A stretch of DNA of 64,000 nucleotides from Mucilaginibacter dorajii (GTDB lineage Bacteria; Bacteroidota; Bacteroidia; Sphingobacteriales; Sphingobacteriaceae). The notes under the pieces were generated by a model that was not told the DNA's origin, searched no databases, and saw only the letters and a program-made list of their open reading frames with translations. The stretch is from positions 124,001 through 188,000 of the forward strand of contig NZ_JANTYS010000004.1 of assembly GCF_024808255.1 (NCBI RefSeq). The letters are read 5' to 3'. Of this stretch, positions 7,808 to 18,500 are shown piece by piece; position 1 is the stretch's first letter, and every line of letters starts with the position of its first letter. The position numbers and the translations under genes were made by a program.

Positions 7808-10063
7808 TTAAAAAGGATACCCTATAGCCAGGTTAAACACCGCGTAGCGGGCGTTAAAGCCCCATTGTTGCCCAGCCGGCAGGTAGGGGGTACGTAAGGG
7901 ATAACCCATATCGGTACGTAGCACCAGTACGGTTAAATCAAAGCGCAGACCGAAACCTGCATCCACAGCAATATCATTTAAGAAGTTTTTATTAAAGCCA
8001 CCACCGGGGCGTCCTTCCGAATGGAGCAGCCATATATTGCCCGCATCAACAAATAACGCGCCGCGTACTATGCTGAACAACTTCGGTCGGTATTCCAGGT
8101 TGGCTTCAATTTTTATATCGCCCGATTCGTCCGGTAAAAAAGCACCCGCTTTAATATCTGTCTTCGGGTCATATGATCCCGGCCCTAATGACCTGGCCTG
8201 GAAACCGCGTAAACTGTTTGGTCCGCCTATAAAAAACTGCTGGCTATACGGCAACTGGGTAGAGTTACCGTAAGGTAAGCCAACACCCACTATCAGCCTG
8301 CTGGCGAAGGTGCTGTTAGGGCCGGTTTTATGAAAATACCTTACCTCATTTTCCAGTTTTACATACTGGTTAAAAGTAGCGCCAAAAAGCTGCCGCACTT
8401 TGCCTGCTGTGGTATCGGCACCGGTTATTAAACCATAAATATTGTTTGATAGCCCAACTTTGCCGTTATAATAAATAGTGTTTGTGCGGTAATCCTCGGT
8501 AGTATTGGTAAACGTGTAACTGTAGCTTGGGCCTAAAGTAAATTGTTTTTCAATCACGTGCTTTAAAGCCGGGTTATGGGTATGGTCTATACTATCCGTA
8601 TAAAGCTTTGATACACTTTGCGGGTTTACAAAAGTTAAATTAAAAATGTTAAGCTCATGTGTACGGTGCGCGTTTTCTTTCCAGTTATAACCAAAGGATG
8701 CGTTAAACGAATTTAAAGTATATAGCTTTTGCCGGTTAACCAAAGTATACCCTAAAGTAAGGTTGGTATGTGGGATATAGGCATTATCTGCCTTGGGGTA
8801 TATTGGGCTGATGAACCTTGGCCACGATAAGGTTGTTGTAATACCGGCCTGGTATACGTTAAAGCCTCCGTTATTGCCGCCAACCTGTACATCGCTGCTC
8901 CCAAAAAGGGTGACGCCCAATGCCTCAGCACCCATGAAGGCGTTGCGGTGTTTCCAGTTGATATTTAACTGTGTACCTGTGTAATTGGCCGATGTAGTGC
9001 GCCCCAACAATTCCAGCTGTAATGATTTTTTCTTGAAGGGTGTTAAAAAGTAATAAACATCAAGCTTTGGCGAATCGGGCGTTACATCCTCAAAGCGGTT
9101 TTTAACAAATTTGTATGGCCCAAGGTTTACAAACCGGTTTAAGGAGTTATTGTGCGCGGTGCGGTTGTAAACATCATTGGGATGTAGTTGAACGGTGTTT
9201 GCAAAAGCGTAGCTGCTGATGGTTTTACGACGCTCTACCACGTTATACCAGCGGTAAGGCTTGGCTTTATCCATCATCAATGATGTATCGGTTAACGAAT
9301 AGCTTGGATAAACGTAAATATTGCGGATGGTGTAAATTTCCTGCGCACGTTCGGCTATATCGTTTTTAACTTTTACAAAAATGTCAACCTGGTGACCGGC
9401 AATGGTACTGTCAACTTTCATAATCAGGTCTTCGGGTGCAAAAAAGAAAAAGCCTTCTTCTTTTAGTTTGGCATCAATCCGGATGCGCTCATTTTTGATC
9501 ACGTCCAGGTTGTAATTATCACCGGCTTTTAACAGCGTTTTGGAGGCGGCACCGGCAACAGCGGTGTCAATACTCTCATGCCCCGGCGGGAATATCACTT
9601 TCCTTATTTTATAGGCCGGGCCGGTTTCGGCTGTATATACCGCTTTAGCTGTTTTGCCTTTGCTTATGGTATCGCCACTAACCTGCGATTGGAAATAACT
9701 TAAATTTTGTAGCCTGTTTTGCAATATGCTGCTGTTTTTTTCCATATCTACAGCACTTACCAGCACGGGTGGTTCGCCAAATTTATTAAGCCAATGTTTT
9801 AAGCCTTTGGTTCTGTTGGTTTTGGTGATGTTGTACAGGTACAGCTTAAATCTTAAACCTAATACAGAACCATTGGGCAAGGGCCTCAGCAAGGCCTGCA
9901 ATTCGTTGCTTAACGCTTTGGCATCACTTTTTTTAATGTCTTTATTTTTAATTTTTACCTCGCCGCCGGTGTACAGTTTTTGGCCCGGAGCAAGGTATTT
10001 GGTATTACTGCAGGCATTAAGTAATACCGTTAATATCAATATATATCTTAAATGTTTGATCAT
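7808..10063 (-). CDS. tamL: TamL: BamA/TamA-family outer membrane lipoprotein
   Basis: A 751-residue Omp85-superfamily protein. A lipobox (ILTVLLNAC, Cys18) precedes POTRA-like domains (about 30-330), then a 16-strand beta-barrel domain ending with aromatic residues (VFNLAIGYPF), with the GGPNSLRGF signature (Arg-Gly-Phe lock) in the barrel. Bacteroidota replace the non-lipidated TamA by such a lipoprotein, TamL, which partners TamB in inserting outer membrane proteins or moving lipids. It follows tamB with 4 bases between stop and start, so the two form an operon. Confidence 0.9.
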   Translation of the reverse strand: MIKHLRYILILTVLLNACSNTKYLAPGQKLYTGGEVKIKNKDIKKSDAKALSNELQALLRPLPNGSVLGLRFKLYLYNITKTNRTKGLKHWLNKFGEPPVLVSAVDMEKNSSILQNRLQNLSYFQSQVSGDTISKGKTAKAVYTAETGPAYKIRKVIFPPGHESIDTAVAGAASKTLLKAGDNYNLDVIKNERIRIDAKLKEEGFFFFAPEDLIMKVDSTIAGHQVDIFVKVKNDIAERAQEIYTIRNIYVYPSYSLTDTSLMMDKAKPYRWYNVVERRKTISSYAFANTVQLHPNDVYNRTAHNNSLNRFVNLGPYKFVKNRFEDVTPDSPKLDVYYFLTPFKKKSLQLELLGRTTSANYTGTQLNINWKHRNAFMGAEALGVTLFGSSDVQVGGNNGGFNVYQAGITTTLSWPRFISPIYPKADNAYIPHTNLTLGYTLVNRQKLYTLNSFNASFGYNWKENAHRTHELNIFNLTFVNPQSVSKLYTDSIDHTHNPALKHVIEKQFTLGPSYSYTFTNTTEDYRTNTIYYNGKVGLSNNIYGLITGADTTAGKVRQLFGATFNQYVKLENEVRYFHKTGPNSTFASRLIVGVGLPYGNSTQLPYSQQFFIGGPNSLRGFQARSLGPGSYDPKTDIKAGAFLPDESGDIKIEANLEYRPKLFSIVRGALFVDAGNIWLLHSEGRPGGGFNKNFLNDIAVDAGFGLRFDLTVLVLRTDMGYPLRTPYLPAGQQWGFNARYAVFNLAIGYPF

Positions 10064-10067
10064 GGCT

Positions 10068-13000
10068 TTAGTGTGTAGTGGTGGTATCTGTTTTTGCCTT
10101 CATTTTCTCATCTGCCACTTTTCCTTTGTCGTCGGCAACTTTGTTGGCAGCTGCCTTTTCTTTATCCTTTTCTTTTTGCTCCTGCCTGTATTTGCGGCGC
10201 TGTTCTTTTTCCTGTTGCGTACGCTGACGGAAAATCTCCCTGAAACGGTTGTAATCAACCGTTAAGGTAAACCCAAGGCCGGTTTCAACAACCTGCCCCT
10301 GTATTACAATAAACTCGTCTTTGCGGTAAGCGCGTAAAGTGTACCGGCCGTCTTTACTCAGCTTATACGCTACAGAAACGTCGCCGGCAATATTGGTTGC
10401 TTTTTGTCCTTGTTGTGCACCCTCCAGGTTAAAGTTGTTGCCTACGCTCACTGTAAGCCTGTCGCTCAGGAAGCGTTTGGATAATCCCACATTCAGGTCC
10501 GTTCGGTTGGTTGCTGTGCCAGACGAATAATCCTCGCCGGAGGTTAGGCCGAAATTAAGATCGACACCTTCAATAAGATTGCCGGCCAGCTTATTTAACT
10601 GATCTGTAAGTAAACCGCTCACACTATTTCTAATAGTACCCTCAACGGTAGTACCGGCTCCCTGGCTTTGGAATGGGTTATCGCCAATAAAGTGACCTAA
10701 CACCAATACGCCAAGCACTTGTTTGTTCAGTTCATTGGGGTCTTGCCTTACCTGGGCCAGGCGGTTGTTAACAGTGGTGGTAACTACCGATGAAACCGTA
10801 TAGTTACTATCGGGCAATATAATATCAAAACTGATATCGGGTGTTAGCAGCTGGTTTTTAAGGTTAAGATTTACGTTAAAAGGAAGTTTTTGTTTGTATT
10901 GGGTTGCGTTATCGCCGCTTCCCAGCTGGTTTTCAACCAGGTCGATAGGAGGAACGTTAGCAACGTAAACAGCCGTAAGGTCAATATTAGCACTGGTTGG
11001 GTCGCCGGTCCATACAATAGTACTGCCTTTTTTAAATTGGAAAGTGCGTTTTACGGTAGCGTAAGCCAGGTTGTATGAACCCGAGTTAACCACGTAAGTA
11101 CCCGTTAAATTTGTTTTGCCGCTTGGGTCAATCCCGCCGTTCAGGTTGGCTTCGCCTTTCAGGTGCACCACGTCGCCGTTGCGCTCATCAACTACAATGG
11201 TAAAGGCGGCGTTTTTGCTTACCACGATATTGGCCGATAGGTCCAATCCCTTCACGTTTGATTTCTTGAGCGAATCCAGCTGGCGGGCCAATAATATCGA
11301 ATCGAGCTTCGGCTCGTTTTGGTCAATAAATTCTACCACGCCCTTCCGGTCTTCAACACCCGGATCGGCGGTTGGCAGCACAAAGGTCATGTCGGTTTTA
11401 TCGTTTACGGTTAGGCTGGCATCAACTACCGGCTTATCCATATTACCACGCACCTTTATCCTGGCATCTATATAAAGCTTGCCATAAAACAGTTTATTAT
11501 CAGCCTGGGTAGAGTTTACCGCGCGGAAGTTTGACGCGTTTATATCCATTCCAAAGGCAAAATCGGTATAGGTTTTAGTGTAGATGCTACCGCTGACCAC
11601 AGCTTTGTTATCGGTAGAATCTACCAGCGTGAAATCGTTAAAGCGGATGCCTTCCTCGTTAAACGTGATACTTTCTTTAGGCATCCTGAAGTAGGAGTTA
11701 AGCATGGCTACATTGAAGCCCACCTTGTTGAAGTTTACATCGCCCCGTACGGATGGCGCGGTGGTAGTGCCCGATATTTTTAGCTGGCCCGTAATATTGC
11801 CTGTTGAATTGCGGATGCTGCCAAAGCTAAAGCCCTCGATACTCTTCATATTCAAACTCACGATGTTCAGGTTCATATCAAACCTGCTTTCGGGATTGGT
11901 GTAGTAAACCCCGGTTAAATCAACCTGGTTGCCTTTGCCGGTAATACTTACGTTGGCGTTATAGGCGTTGGCGGTTTGGTTGTTTACCTTTAGGGCTATA
12001 TTGCCCACGGTATCACCTTTAAAGCTAAAATCATTTACGTTGATAGCCGCCTCAAAAACCGGCGAGGTTTGAAAGTTGCTTACCTCGGCATCGCCATTTA
12101 AAACACCGCCAATTTGCAGGCTATCCTGTTTGGCCATTTTGGTAAGCGCGTCAATGCGGAAGTTGTTGAACTTAACATCCAGCGGGGCGTTAAATTCCTG
12201 GGTTTTACTGTTAACACTCAGCACCTGGTTGGTATTGGTGATGGTAAAATTGTGCGCCAGGATACCTTTTGGTCCGTATTGGAAAAAGTTATCGGCACTA
12301 ACCGCCCATGGCATATAATCTAACAGCAAGCCATCGGGGTTAAAACTAAACTGGTATTCGTTGGGTAAAATGCTAAACGTACCCGCTATCCTGAAGCGTT
12401 CTTTTTTGGTATTATCCCTGATCTGCACATTAAGACCAAGCTTATTATCATGGGCGCTGCCGGATATACTGGTGTACAACAGATCGACCGATGAACCTAT
12501 TTTTACTTCATCAACCGATAGGTTATAGTTAAGCGCGTTATTATTGGTGTTAACATTAAGCGTTCCGTGGTTAACAGTATTAGTGCCATATACCACTTTA
12601 GGGATAGATCCGTTTACGGTCAATTCGCCGCTCTCGCTGTTAAAGCTGCCTTTCAGTAATACCGGGTCAAGTTGTTTCAGGTCGGGAGCAAACTGGGTTA
12701 GCAGCGGGGTTTTAACCAGTTTGGCATCAAACGTAAATTGTTGCGGCGGGTATTTGGCTATTACCACCGGTTTGGTTTTGCCGGTTTTAACAGTTTTGCC
12801 TTTGCTATCCTTAGTGGTAACGGCCACCTGCTGCCCGCCGGCTATGGCGGTATTAAAGTATTTGTTGATCACATCCTGTACGGCATCGGCAATTTGGGTA
12901 AGCTTGTACTTGCCGGCCATGTGGGCGCTCATGATTGGTGTTTTTAAACGCAGGGTGCTGCTATCGGCATTGGCGGTCGAGATCAGGCTTACGGTATCTA

Positions 13001-15275
13001 AGGCTATGCGCTGCCCTTTGTTAACCACTAACAGGTCTGTAGCCTGGATATCAGCATTCAGGTAATCCGGATCGGCAGTGGGTACGTTAGCTACTATCTT
13101 GCCGTGAAAACGCATCTCGTCTTTTACAAAATTGAGATTTTTAAGGTTGATACTGTCAATGGCCAACGTAGCGTTTACCGATGGGTATTTTTTATTGAGG
13201 TTGGCCTTGGCATCCAGGCTAAAGTTAATGTTAGGGTCTTTCATCCGCGCTACCGCGGTATACACGCCATTGCTTGATGTACCTTTCATCACCAGGTTTT
13301 GATAGGTATAACCCTTAACATAGGCTTTAGCCACGTTGCCATTGAACTTAATGCTGGCCGTTTTAGGATCAAGCCCGTAACCATCAACATTAGCGGTCAG
13401 CGTTATTTTACCCACCATTTGCGGCTGTTTAGTTAGCGCGCCAACGTTAAGTTCATTCACTTTAATATTGGCTTTGTAGCTGGCTTTCTGTTTATTTTGC
13501 CCGTTTTTTATGGAGGCAACAACATCTGCAGCACCATAGCTTGAACGCAGGCCAAGCTTGGTATCAAACGTGTACATGCTGCCTTTAAAGTTGCCTTTAA
13601 GGTTCATGTTTTCGGGGATGCTTACGTTTGGCGGGATGCTGCCTGCTGGTGCCAGTTTGGCAATATCTGCCCTACTGGTATTAAAATCATTAATGGTAAC
13701 ATCAAAGTAAGCCTTGTTTACATCGGGCAGGCCTTCGAGTTTGGCCGATGCTTTAATGTGGGTACTGCTTAGCCCGGTGATCTCCAGGTTAGGGATGTCA
13801 AGGTTATTTACCTGCCCGGCTACTTTACCGTTTATTTTAAACACCGTACCCGGCGATGATTTAAAAGGTTCAATGGTAGCCATAGTTGGCATTAGCAGTA
13901 ACACATCTTTTAAACCCAACTTGCTGCCATCTAAATTGGCAGTGATGCCCAGCGAACCAATGTTTTTGCTGATGGCCGCGATAGACGGATACCTTACCTG
14001 TACCGATTTTTGTAATGTAGTCTGCGGTGTTTCCAGTAACAGGTCGTTCATGTAGGCACTTGTTGGCCCGTAAAAAAACGCCGTATGAAATTTATTGATC
14101 TTTAACCCGCTTTTTTCGCTGAAAGAGAAGCTGTTGATCTTACCCGAAATGGTATCGGGATTATAAGAGATATTTTCGGCATCGGCATTCAGGTTGCGGA
14201 TATCCATGTGGCCAAAGTCGACACCTTTGGCAATGGCCTTTTGGGCGTTGTTGTCAAACTTAATATTGTCGTTTTTAAAACTGATTTTTCCCAAGGTAAC
14301 CGCCCACCGGGATGATGAAGGCGAAGCCACCAGGGTATCCAGTTTTTTGGCAGTTTTTACTATCGCTTTGGCAACGGTTGTGGGTTTGGCCAAACTCAAA
14401 TCGGCTTTGGTATCGTTTAATTCGATAGTTTTAATCCCTACTTTTTGATGTTTCAGATCTATCTTATCCATCTCAACCAAAAACTTGTTGAGGTTAACAT
14501 TGGCGGCCATTTCGTTGCTTTTGTAATCAACCTTAATTTTTGATACATCAATAATGCCCAGGTTAAGGTCAAGGTTCATGGGCTGTACCGCGGTATCAAT
14601 TTTGGCAGCCTGGGCTATAGAGGAACCCGAAGGTGTTTGAATGATCTTAGCGTCGACATCAGACAAGGTAATTTTAGGTATGGTAAATTTCATTTTATCC
14701 ATATCAAAATCCTTAATGCGGGTATCAAAGTGACCCAGCAAAAATTTTACATCATTACCTGTAGTAAGGTCTTTATATTTAATGTTGATCTTATCCAGGT
14801 TGATCTTATCTACCGAAAACTTCATGGTAGATGTGGTATCGGTGGGTTTTACCTCTTTTTTCTGCTCGCCGGCAAAGGCTTTAATAATGTAATCAAAGTT
14901 GAAAACGCTGTCGGCGCCGCGGCTTACGTTGGCGGTAATGCCCTGCAGGTTAATTTCGTTCACCTCAACCTGGTTGTGCAGCAGTTTAAGCATGCTGATA
15001 TCAACCTTCAGCTTTTCGCCGGCAATCAAGGTGTCTTTTTTCTGATCTTCAAAATACACATTTTCCAAGACAAGTAACTTGGGTAAACCCAGGCTGATGT
15101 GGCCAATTTGTACTTTGGTGTGGATTTTATTTTGTAAAAAGGTGACGGCTTTGTCTTTAGCAAAATTTTGTACAGCAGGAACCTGTATTAAAATTACTAT
15201 AAGGATAACCAGGAAAACCACACTTGCCAGTATCCAGAGTAGTGTTTTGAGGGTTATTCGTATAAATTTTTTCAA
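10068..15275 (-). CDS. tamB: Translocation/assembly module protein TamB (DUF490, AsmA-like)
   Basis: A giant 1735-residue protein. One N-terminal transmembrane anchor (about 10-30, LLWILASVVFLVILIVILIQ) precedes a long series of beta-rich repeats typical of AsmA/TamB lipid-transfer proteins, and then the conserved C-terminal DUF490 domain (about 1270-1700). The end is a Lys/Glu-rich tail (EQRRKYRQEQKEKDKEKA). TamB spans the periplasm as a hydrophobic groove linking inner membrane and outer membrane partner; the next gene encodes that partner, TamL. The tail after the domain is unusually long and charged. Several plus-strand ORFs inside are shadows. Confidence 0.92.
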   Translation of the reverse strand: MKKFIRITLKTLLWILASVVFLVILIVILIQVPAVQNFAKDKAVTFLQNKIHTKVQIGHISLGLPKLLVLENVYFEDQKKDTLIAGEKLKVDISMLKLLHNQVEVNEINLQGITANVSRGADSVFNFDYIIKAFAGEQKKEVKPTDTTSTMKFSVDKINLDKINIKYKDLTTGNDVKFLLGHFDTRIKDFDMDKMKFTIPKITLSDVDAKIIQTPSGSSIAQAAKIDTAVQPMNLDLNLGIIDVSKIKVDYKSNEMAANVNLNKFLVEMDKIDLKHQKVGIKTIELNDTKADLSLAKPTTVAKAIVKTAKKLDTLVASPSSSRWAVTLGKISFKNDNIKFDNNAQKAIAKGVDFGHMDIRNLNADAENISYNPDTISGKINSFSFSEKSGLKINKFHTAFFYGPTSAYMNDLLLETPQTTLQKSVQVRYPSIAAISKNIGSLGITANLDGSKLGLKDVLLLMPTMATIEPFKSSPGTVFKINGKVAGQVNNLDIPNLEITGLSSTHIKASAKLEGLPDVNKAYFDVTINDFNTSRADIAKLAPAGSIPPNVSIPENMNLKGNFKGSMYTFDTKLGLRSSYGAADVVASIKNGQNKQKASYKANIKVNELNVGALTKQPQMVGKITLTANVDGYGLDPKTASIKFNGNVAKAYVKGYTYQNLVMKGTSSNGVYTAVARMKDPNINFSLDAKANLNKKYPSVNATLAIDSINLKNLNFVKDEMRFHGKIVANVPTADPDYLNADIQATDLLVVNKGQRIALDTVSLISTANADSSTLRLKTPIMSAHMAGKYKLTQIADAVQDVINKYFNTAIAGGQQVAVTTKDSKGKTVKTGKTKPVVIAKYPPQQFTFDAKLVKTPLLTQFAPDLKQLDPVLLKGSFNSESGELTVNGSIPKVVYGTNTVNHGTLNVNTNNNALNYNLSVDEVKIGSSVDLLYTSISGSAHDNKLGLNVQIRDNTKKERFRIAGTFSILPNEYQFSFNPDGLLLDYMPWAVSADNFFQYGPKGILAHNFTITNTNQVLSVNSKTQEFNAPLDVKFNNFRIDALTKMAKQDSLQIGGVLNGDAEVSNFQTSPVFEAAINVNDFSFKGDTVGNIALKVNNQTANAYNANVSITGKGNQVDLTGVYYTNPESRFDMNLNIVSLNMKSIEGFSFGSIRNSTGNITGQLKISGTTTAPSVRGDVNFNKVGFNVAMLNSYFRMPKESITFNEEGIRFNDFTLVDSTDNKAVVSGSIYTKTYTDFAFGMDINASNFRAVNSTQADNKLFYGKLYIDARIKVRGNMDKPVVDASLTVNDKTDMTFVLPTADPGVEDRKGVVEFIDQNEPKLDSILLARQLDSLKKSNVKGLDLSANIVVSKNAAFTIVVDERNGDVVHLKGEANLNGGIDPSGKTNLTGTYVVNSGSYNLAYATVKRTFQFKKGSTIVWTGDPTSANIDLTAVYVANVPPIDLVENQLGSGDNATQYKQKLPFNVNLNLKNQLLTPDISFDIILPDSNYTVSSVVTTTVNNRLAQVRQDPNELNKQVLGVLVLGHFIGDNPFQSQGAGTTVEGTIRNSVSGLLTDQLNKLAGNLIEGVDLNFGLTSGEDYSSGTATNRTDLNVGLSKRFLSDRLTVSVGNNFNLEGAQQGQKATNIAGDVSVAYKLSKDGRYTLRAYRKDEFIVIQGQVVETGLGFTLTVDYNRFREIFRQRTQQEKEQRRKYRQEQKEKDKEKAAANKVADDKGKVADEKMKAKTDTTTTH

Positions 15276-15332
15276 TTGTATTGATTTTTCAAAGGTGAAG
15301 GACGATTAAAGATAGTTAAACAAATAGCATAG

Positions 15333-15412
15333 CCCCCTCTAAATCTCCCCCAAAGGGGGAGATTTTAAAAAGTTTTTCTTACCCTCTCCTTTGAAGAGGG
15401 CAGGGTGAGGCT
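15333..15412. repeat. C/G-tract hairpin between tamB and dnaE
   Basis: Contains AATCTCCCCCAAAGGGGGAGATT (about 15342-15364), a perfect stem, then CCCTCTCCTTTGAAGAGGGCAGGG. It belongs with the elements at 1089 and 4568. Here it sits between divergent genes, so it is not acting simply as a terminator. Confidence 0.6.
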
Positions 15413-15459
15413 CTTTTCTTTGTTTTTTCAACAACCAATACTGCTAAGTTGTTTTTTGA

Positions 15460-15467
15460 TAACTTTG
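15460..15467 (+). promoter_or_regulatory. -7 promoter element (TAACTTTG) of dnaE
   Basis: TAACTTTG fits TAnnTTTG and is 33 bases before the ATG at 15501. No clear -33 element is present. Confidence 0.35.
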
Positions 15468-15500
15468 TATTTCTACAGATTTGTTGAAACGGATTAACAT

Positions 15501-18500
15501 ATGCCAGATTTTTCTCACTTACACGTTCATACCCAGTTTTCATTACTTGATGGCGCTGCCGATATCTCAAAACTTTATAAAAAGGCGGCAAAAGATGGGA
15601 TGAAAGCCCTGGCCATTACCGATCATGGTAATATGTTTGGTGTATTTAAATTTGTGGCCGAAGCGGGTAAGCACAATGTAAAACCTATTGTAGGCTGTGA
15701 GTTTTACGTGGTGGCAGACAGGCACATTAAAACCTTTACCAAAGAGAAAAAAGATTTACGCCGCCACCAGCTGATGCTGGCCAAAAACCCGGAAGGCTAT
15801 AAAAATTTAGTAAAACTTTGTTCTTTAGGCTACATGGAAGGCCTGTACAGCAAATGGCCCCGTATTGATAAAGAACTGATTTTAAAGCATCATAAAGGGC
15901 TGATAGCTACTACCTGCTGCATTGGTGCATCGGTACCCCAGGCTATATTAAGGGATACCCCCGAGGCTGCTGAAAGAGAGTTTAAATGGTGGCTTGATTT
16001 GTTTGGCGAAGATTTTTACATCGAGCTGCAACGCCATGACATCCCCGATCAGAATACGGTAAATAAAGTACTGTTAGAATACGCTAAAAAATATAATGTA
16101 AAGGTGATCTGCTCAAACGATTCGCACTATGTGGATCAGCAGGACTCCAACGCCCATGATATTTTACTTTGCGTAAACACCGGCGATATGCAAAGCACCC
16201 CTATAGCTACCGACGAAGAAGGTGGCCGTGGTTATCGTTTTGGCTTCCCTAATGATCAGTTTTACTTTAAAACACAACAGGAAATGAGCCACCTGTTTAA
16301 AGATCTGCCCGAATCATTAGATAACACCAACGAGATTGTAGATAAGGTAGAGGTGTTGAAGCTTAAGCGCGATATCCTGCTGCCCAACTACGTGATCCCG
16401 CCCGAATTTAAGATTCACACCACAGGCGATGCCGATACGCTTAACCAGTGGGAATACCTGAAGCACATCACTTTTATGGGTGCCAAGGAACGTTATATTG
16501 ATATTTCGCCCGAGGCCGAAGAACGCATCAACTTTGAACTGTTCACCATTAAAACAATGGGCTTTGCAGGCTATTTTTTAATTGTGGCCGACTTTATAAA
16601 GGCCGGCCGCGATATGGGCGTATTTATTGGTCCGGGCCGTGGTTCGGCAGCGGGATCGGTGGTGGCCTATTGTACAGGCATCACCAACATCGACCCGATG
16701 AAGTACAACCTCCTGTTTGAGAGGTTCCTGAACCCCGATCGTAAATCGATGCCCGATATTGATACGGATTTTGATGATGCAGGCAGGCAAAGGGTTATTG
16801 ACTATGTGGTTGATAAATATGGTAAAAACCAGGTAGCGCAGATCATTACTTACGGATCTATGGCTGCCCGTACCAGTATCCAGGATGTGGGCCGTGTGTT
16901 GGATATGCCGCTGTCTGAAATGATCGCCATCAAAAAATTGGTGCCGGATACACTGGGAATTACCTTAAAGGAAGCCATTGAACAGGTACCCGAGTTAAAA
17001 GAGATATTGAATGGTAACGACCTGCGTGCCCAGGTGCTTCGCGAAGCTGAAAAGCTGGAAGGATCGGTGCGTAACACGGGTGTACACGCCGCCGGTATCA
17101 TCATTGCCCCTTACGATTTAACAGACATTGTACCGGTTTCGGTAGCTAAAGACTCCGACCTGCTGGTTACCCAGTATGACGGCCGTGTAATTGAAGATGC
17201 AGGCGTAATCAAGATGGACTTTTTGGGTTTAAAAACCCTGACCATTATCAAGGATGCCCTGCGGATGATCAAGCAAAACCATGGGGTACATATTGACATA
17301 GATTACATCCCGCTTGATGACAAAGAGACATACGAGCTTTATCAACGGGGCGATACCAACGGTACCTTCCAGTTTGAAAGTGATGGTATGCAAATGTACC
17401 TGCGCGAGTTAAAGCCCGATAAGTTTGAGGATTTAATTGCCATGAACGCGCTGTACCGCCCGGGCCCGATAGAGTACATCCCTAACTTCATCAGCCGTAA
17501 GCACGGCCGCGAACCTATTGTGTTCGATTTACCTGATATGGAGGAATACCTGGGCGAAACCTATGGTATTACCGTGTACCAGGAACAGGTGATGCTTTTA
17601 TCGCAAAAATTGGCCGGCTTTAGTAAAGGCGATGCCGACGTTTTGCGTAAGGCCATGGGTAAAAAGCAAATTGAGGTACTCAACAAAATGGAGGCCCAGT
17701 TTATGGACGGTGCTATAGCCAAAGGCCATCCCAAAGATAAACTGACCAAAATCTGGACAGATTGGAAGGCCTTTGCCCAGTACGCCTTCAATAAATCACA
17801 CTCTACCTGTTACGCTTTTGTGGCGTATCAAACGGCTTACTTAAAAGCGCACTACCCATCAGAGTACATGGCCGCGGTTTTAAATAACCAGAACAACATG
17901 GAAAAGATCACCTTTTTTATGGAGGAGTGTCGTAGGATGGGTGTAGAGGTTTTAGGGCCGGATATCAATGAGTCGGACATGGCCTTCGCGGTAAACAAAA
18001 AGGGCCAGGTTCGTTTTGGATTGACTGGTGTAAAAGGAGTAGGTGATAAGGCAGTGGAGAGTATTATAGAGGAGCGCGCGAATGGTCCGTACGTATCAGT
18101 TTATGACTTCGCAAGGCGGTCAAATACGCGTAGCGTAAACCGTAAATCATATGAAAATTTAGTTTACGGCGGTGCCTTTGACGAGTTTGGTATTAACCGT
18201 GCCCAGTTCTTCGCCAAAACAGATGTTGGTGTACTTACCGGTGTTGAACGCTTGATCAAATACGCCAATGATTATCAGAATGTGCAAAGCAGTTCGCAAT
18301 CATCATTGTTTGGTAGTTCGGTAGCATCCTACGTACCAGAACCCGCCATGCCCGAGGCTGAAGAATGGCCATTGATAGAGAAACTGAAATACGAGAAAAC
18401 AGTGATCGGGATCTACTTAACCGGCCACCCCTTAGATAACTATAAGGTTGAATTAGAGCGCTTTTGCAATAGCACCATCAGCGATTTGAAGCTGATGCAA

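Noticed and set aside
10339..15077. Many plus-strand frames inside tamB
   Set aside because: They mirror a long beta-rich gene with biased codon use; none has an independent start, family motif or neighbour.
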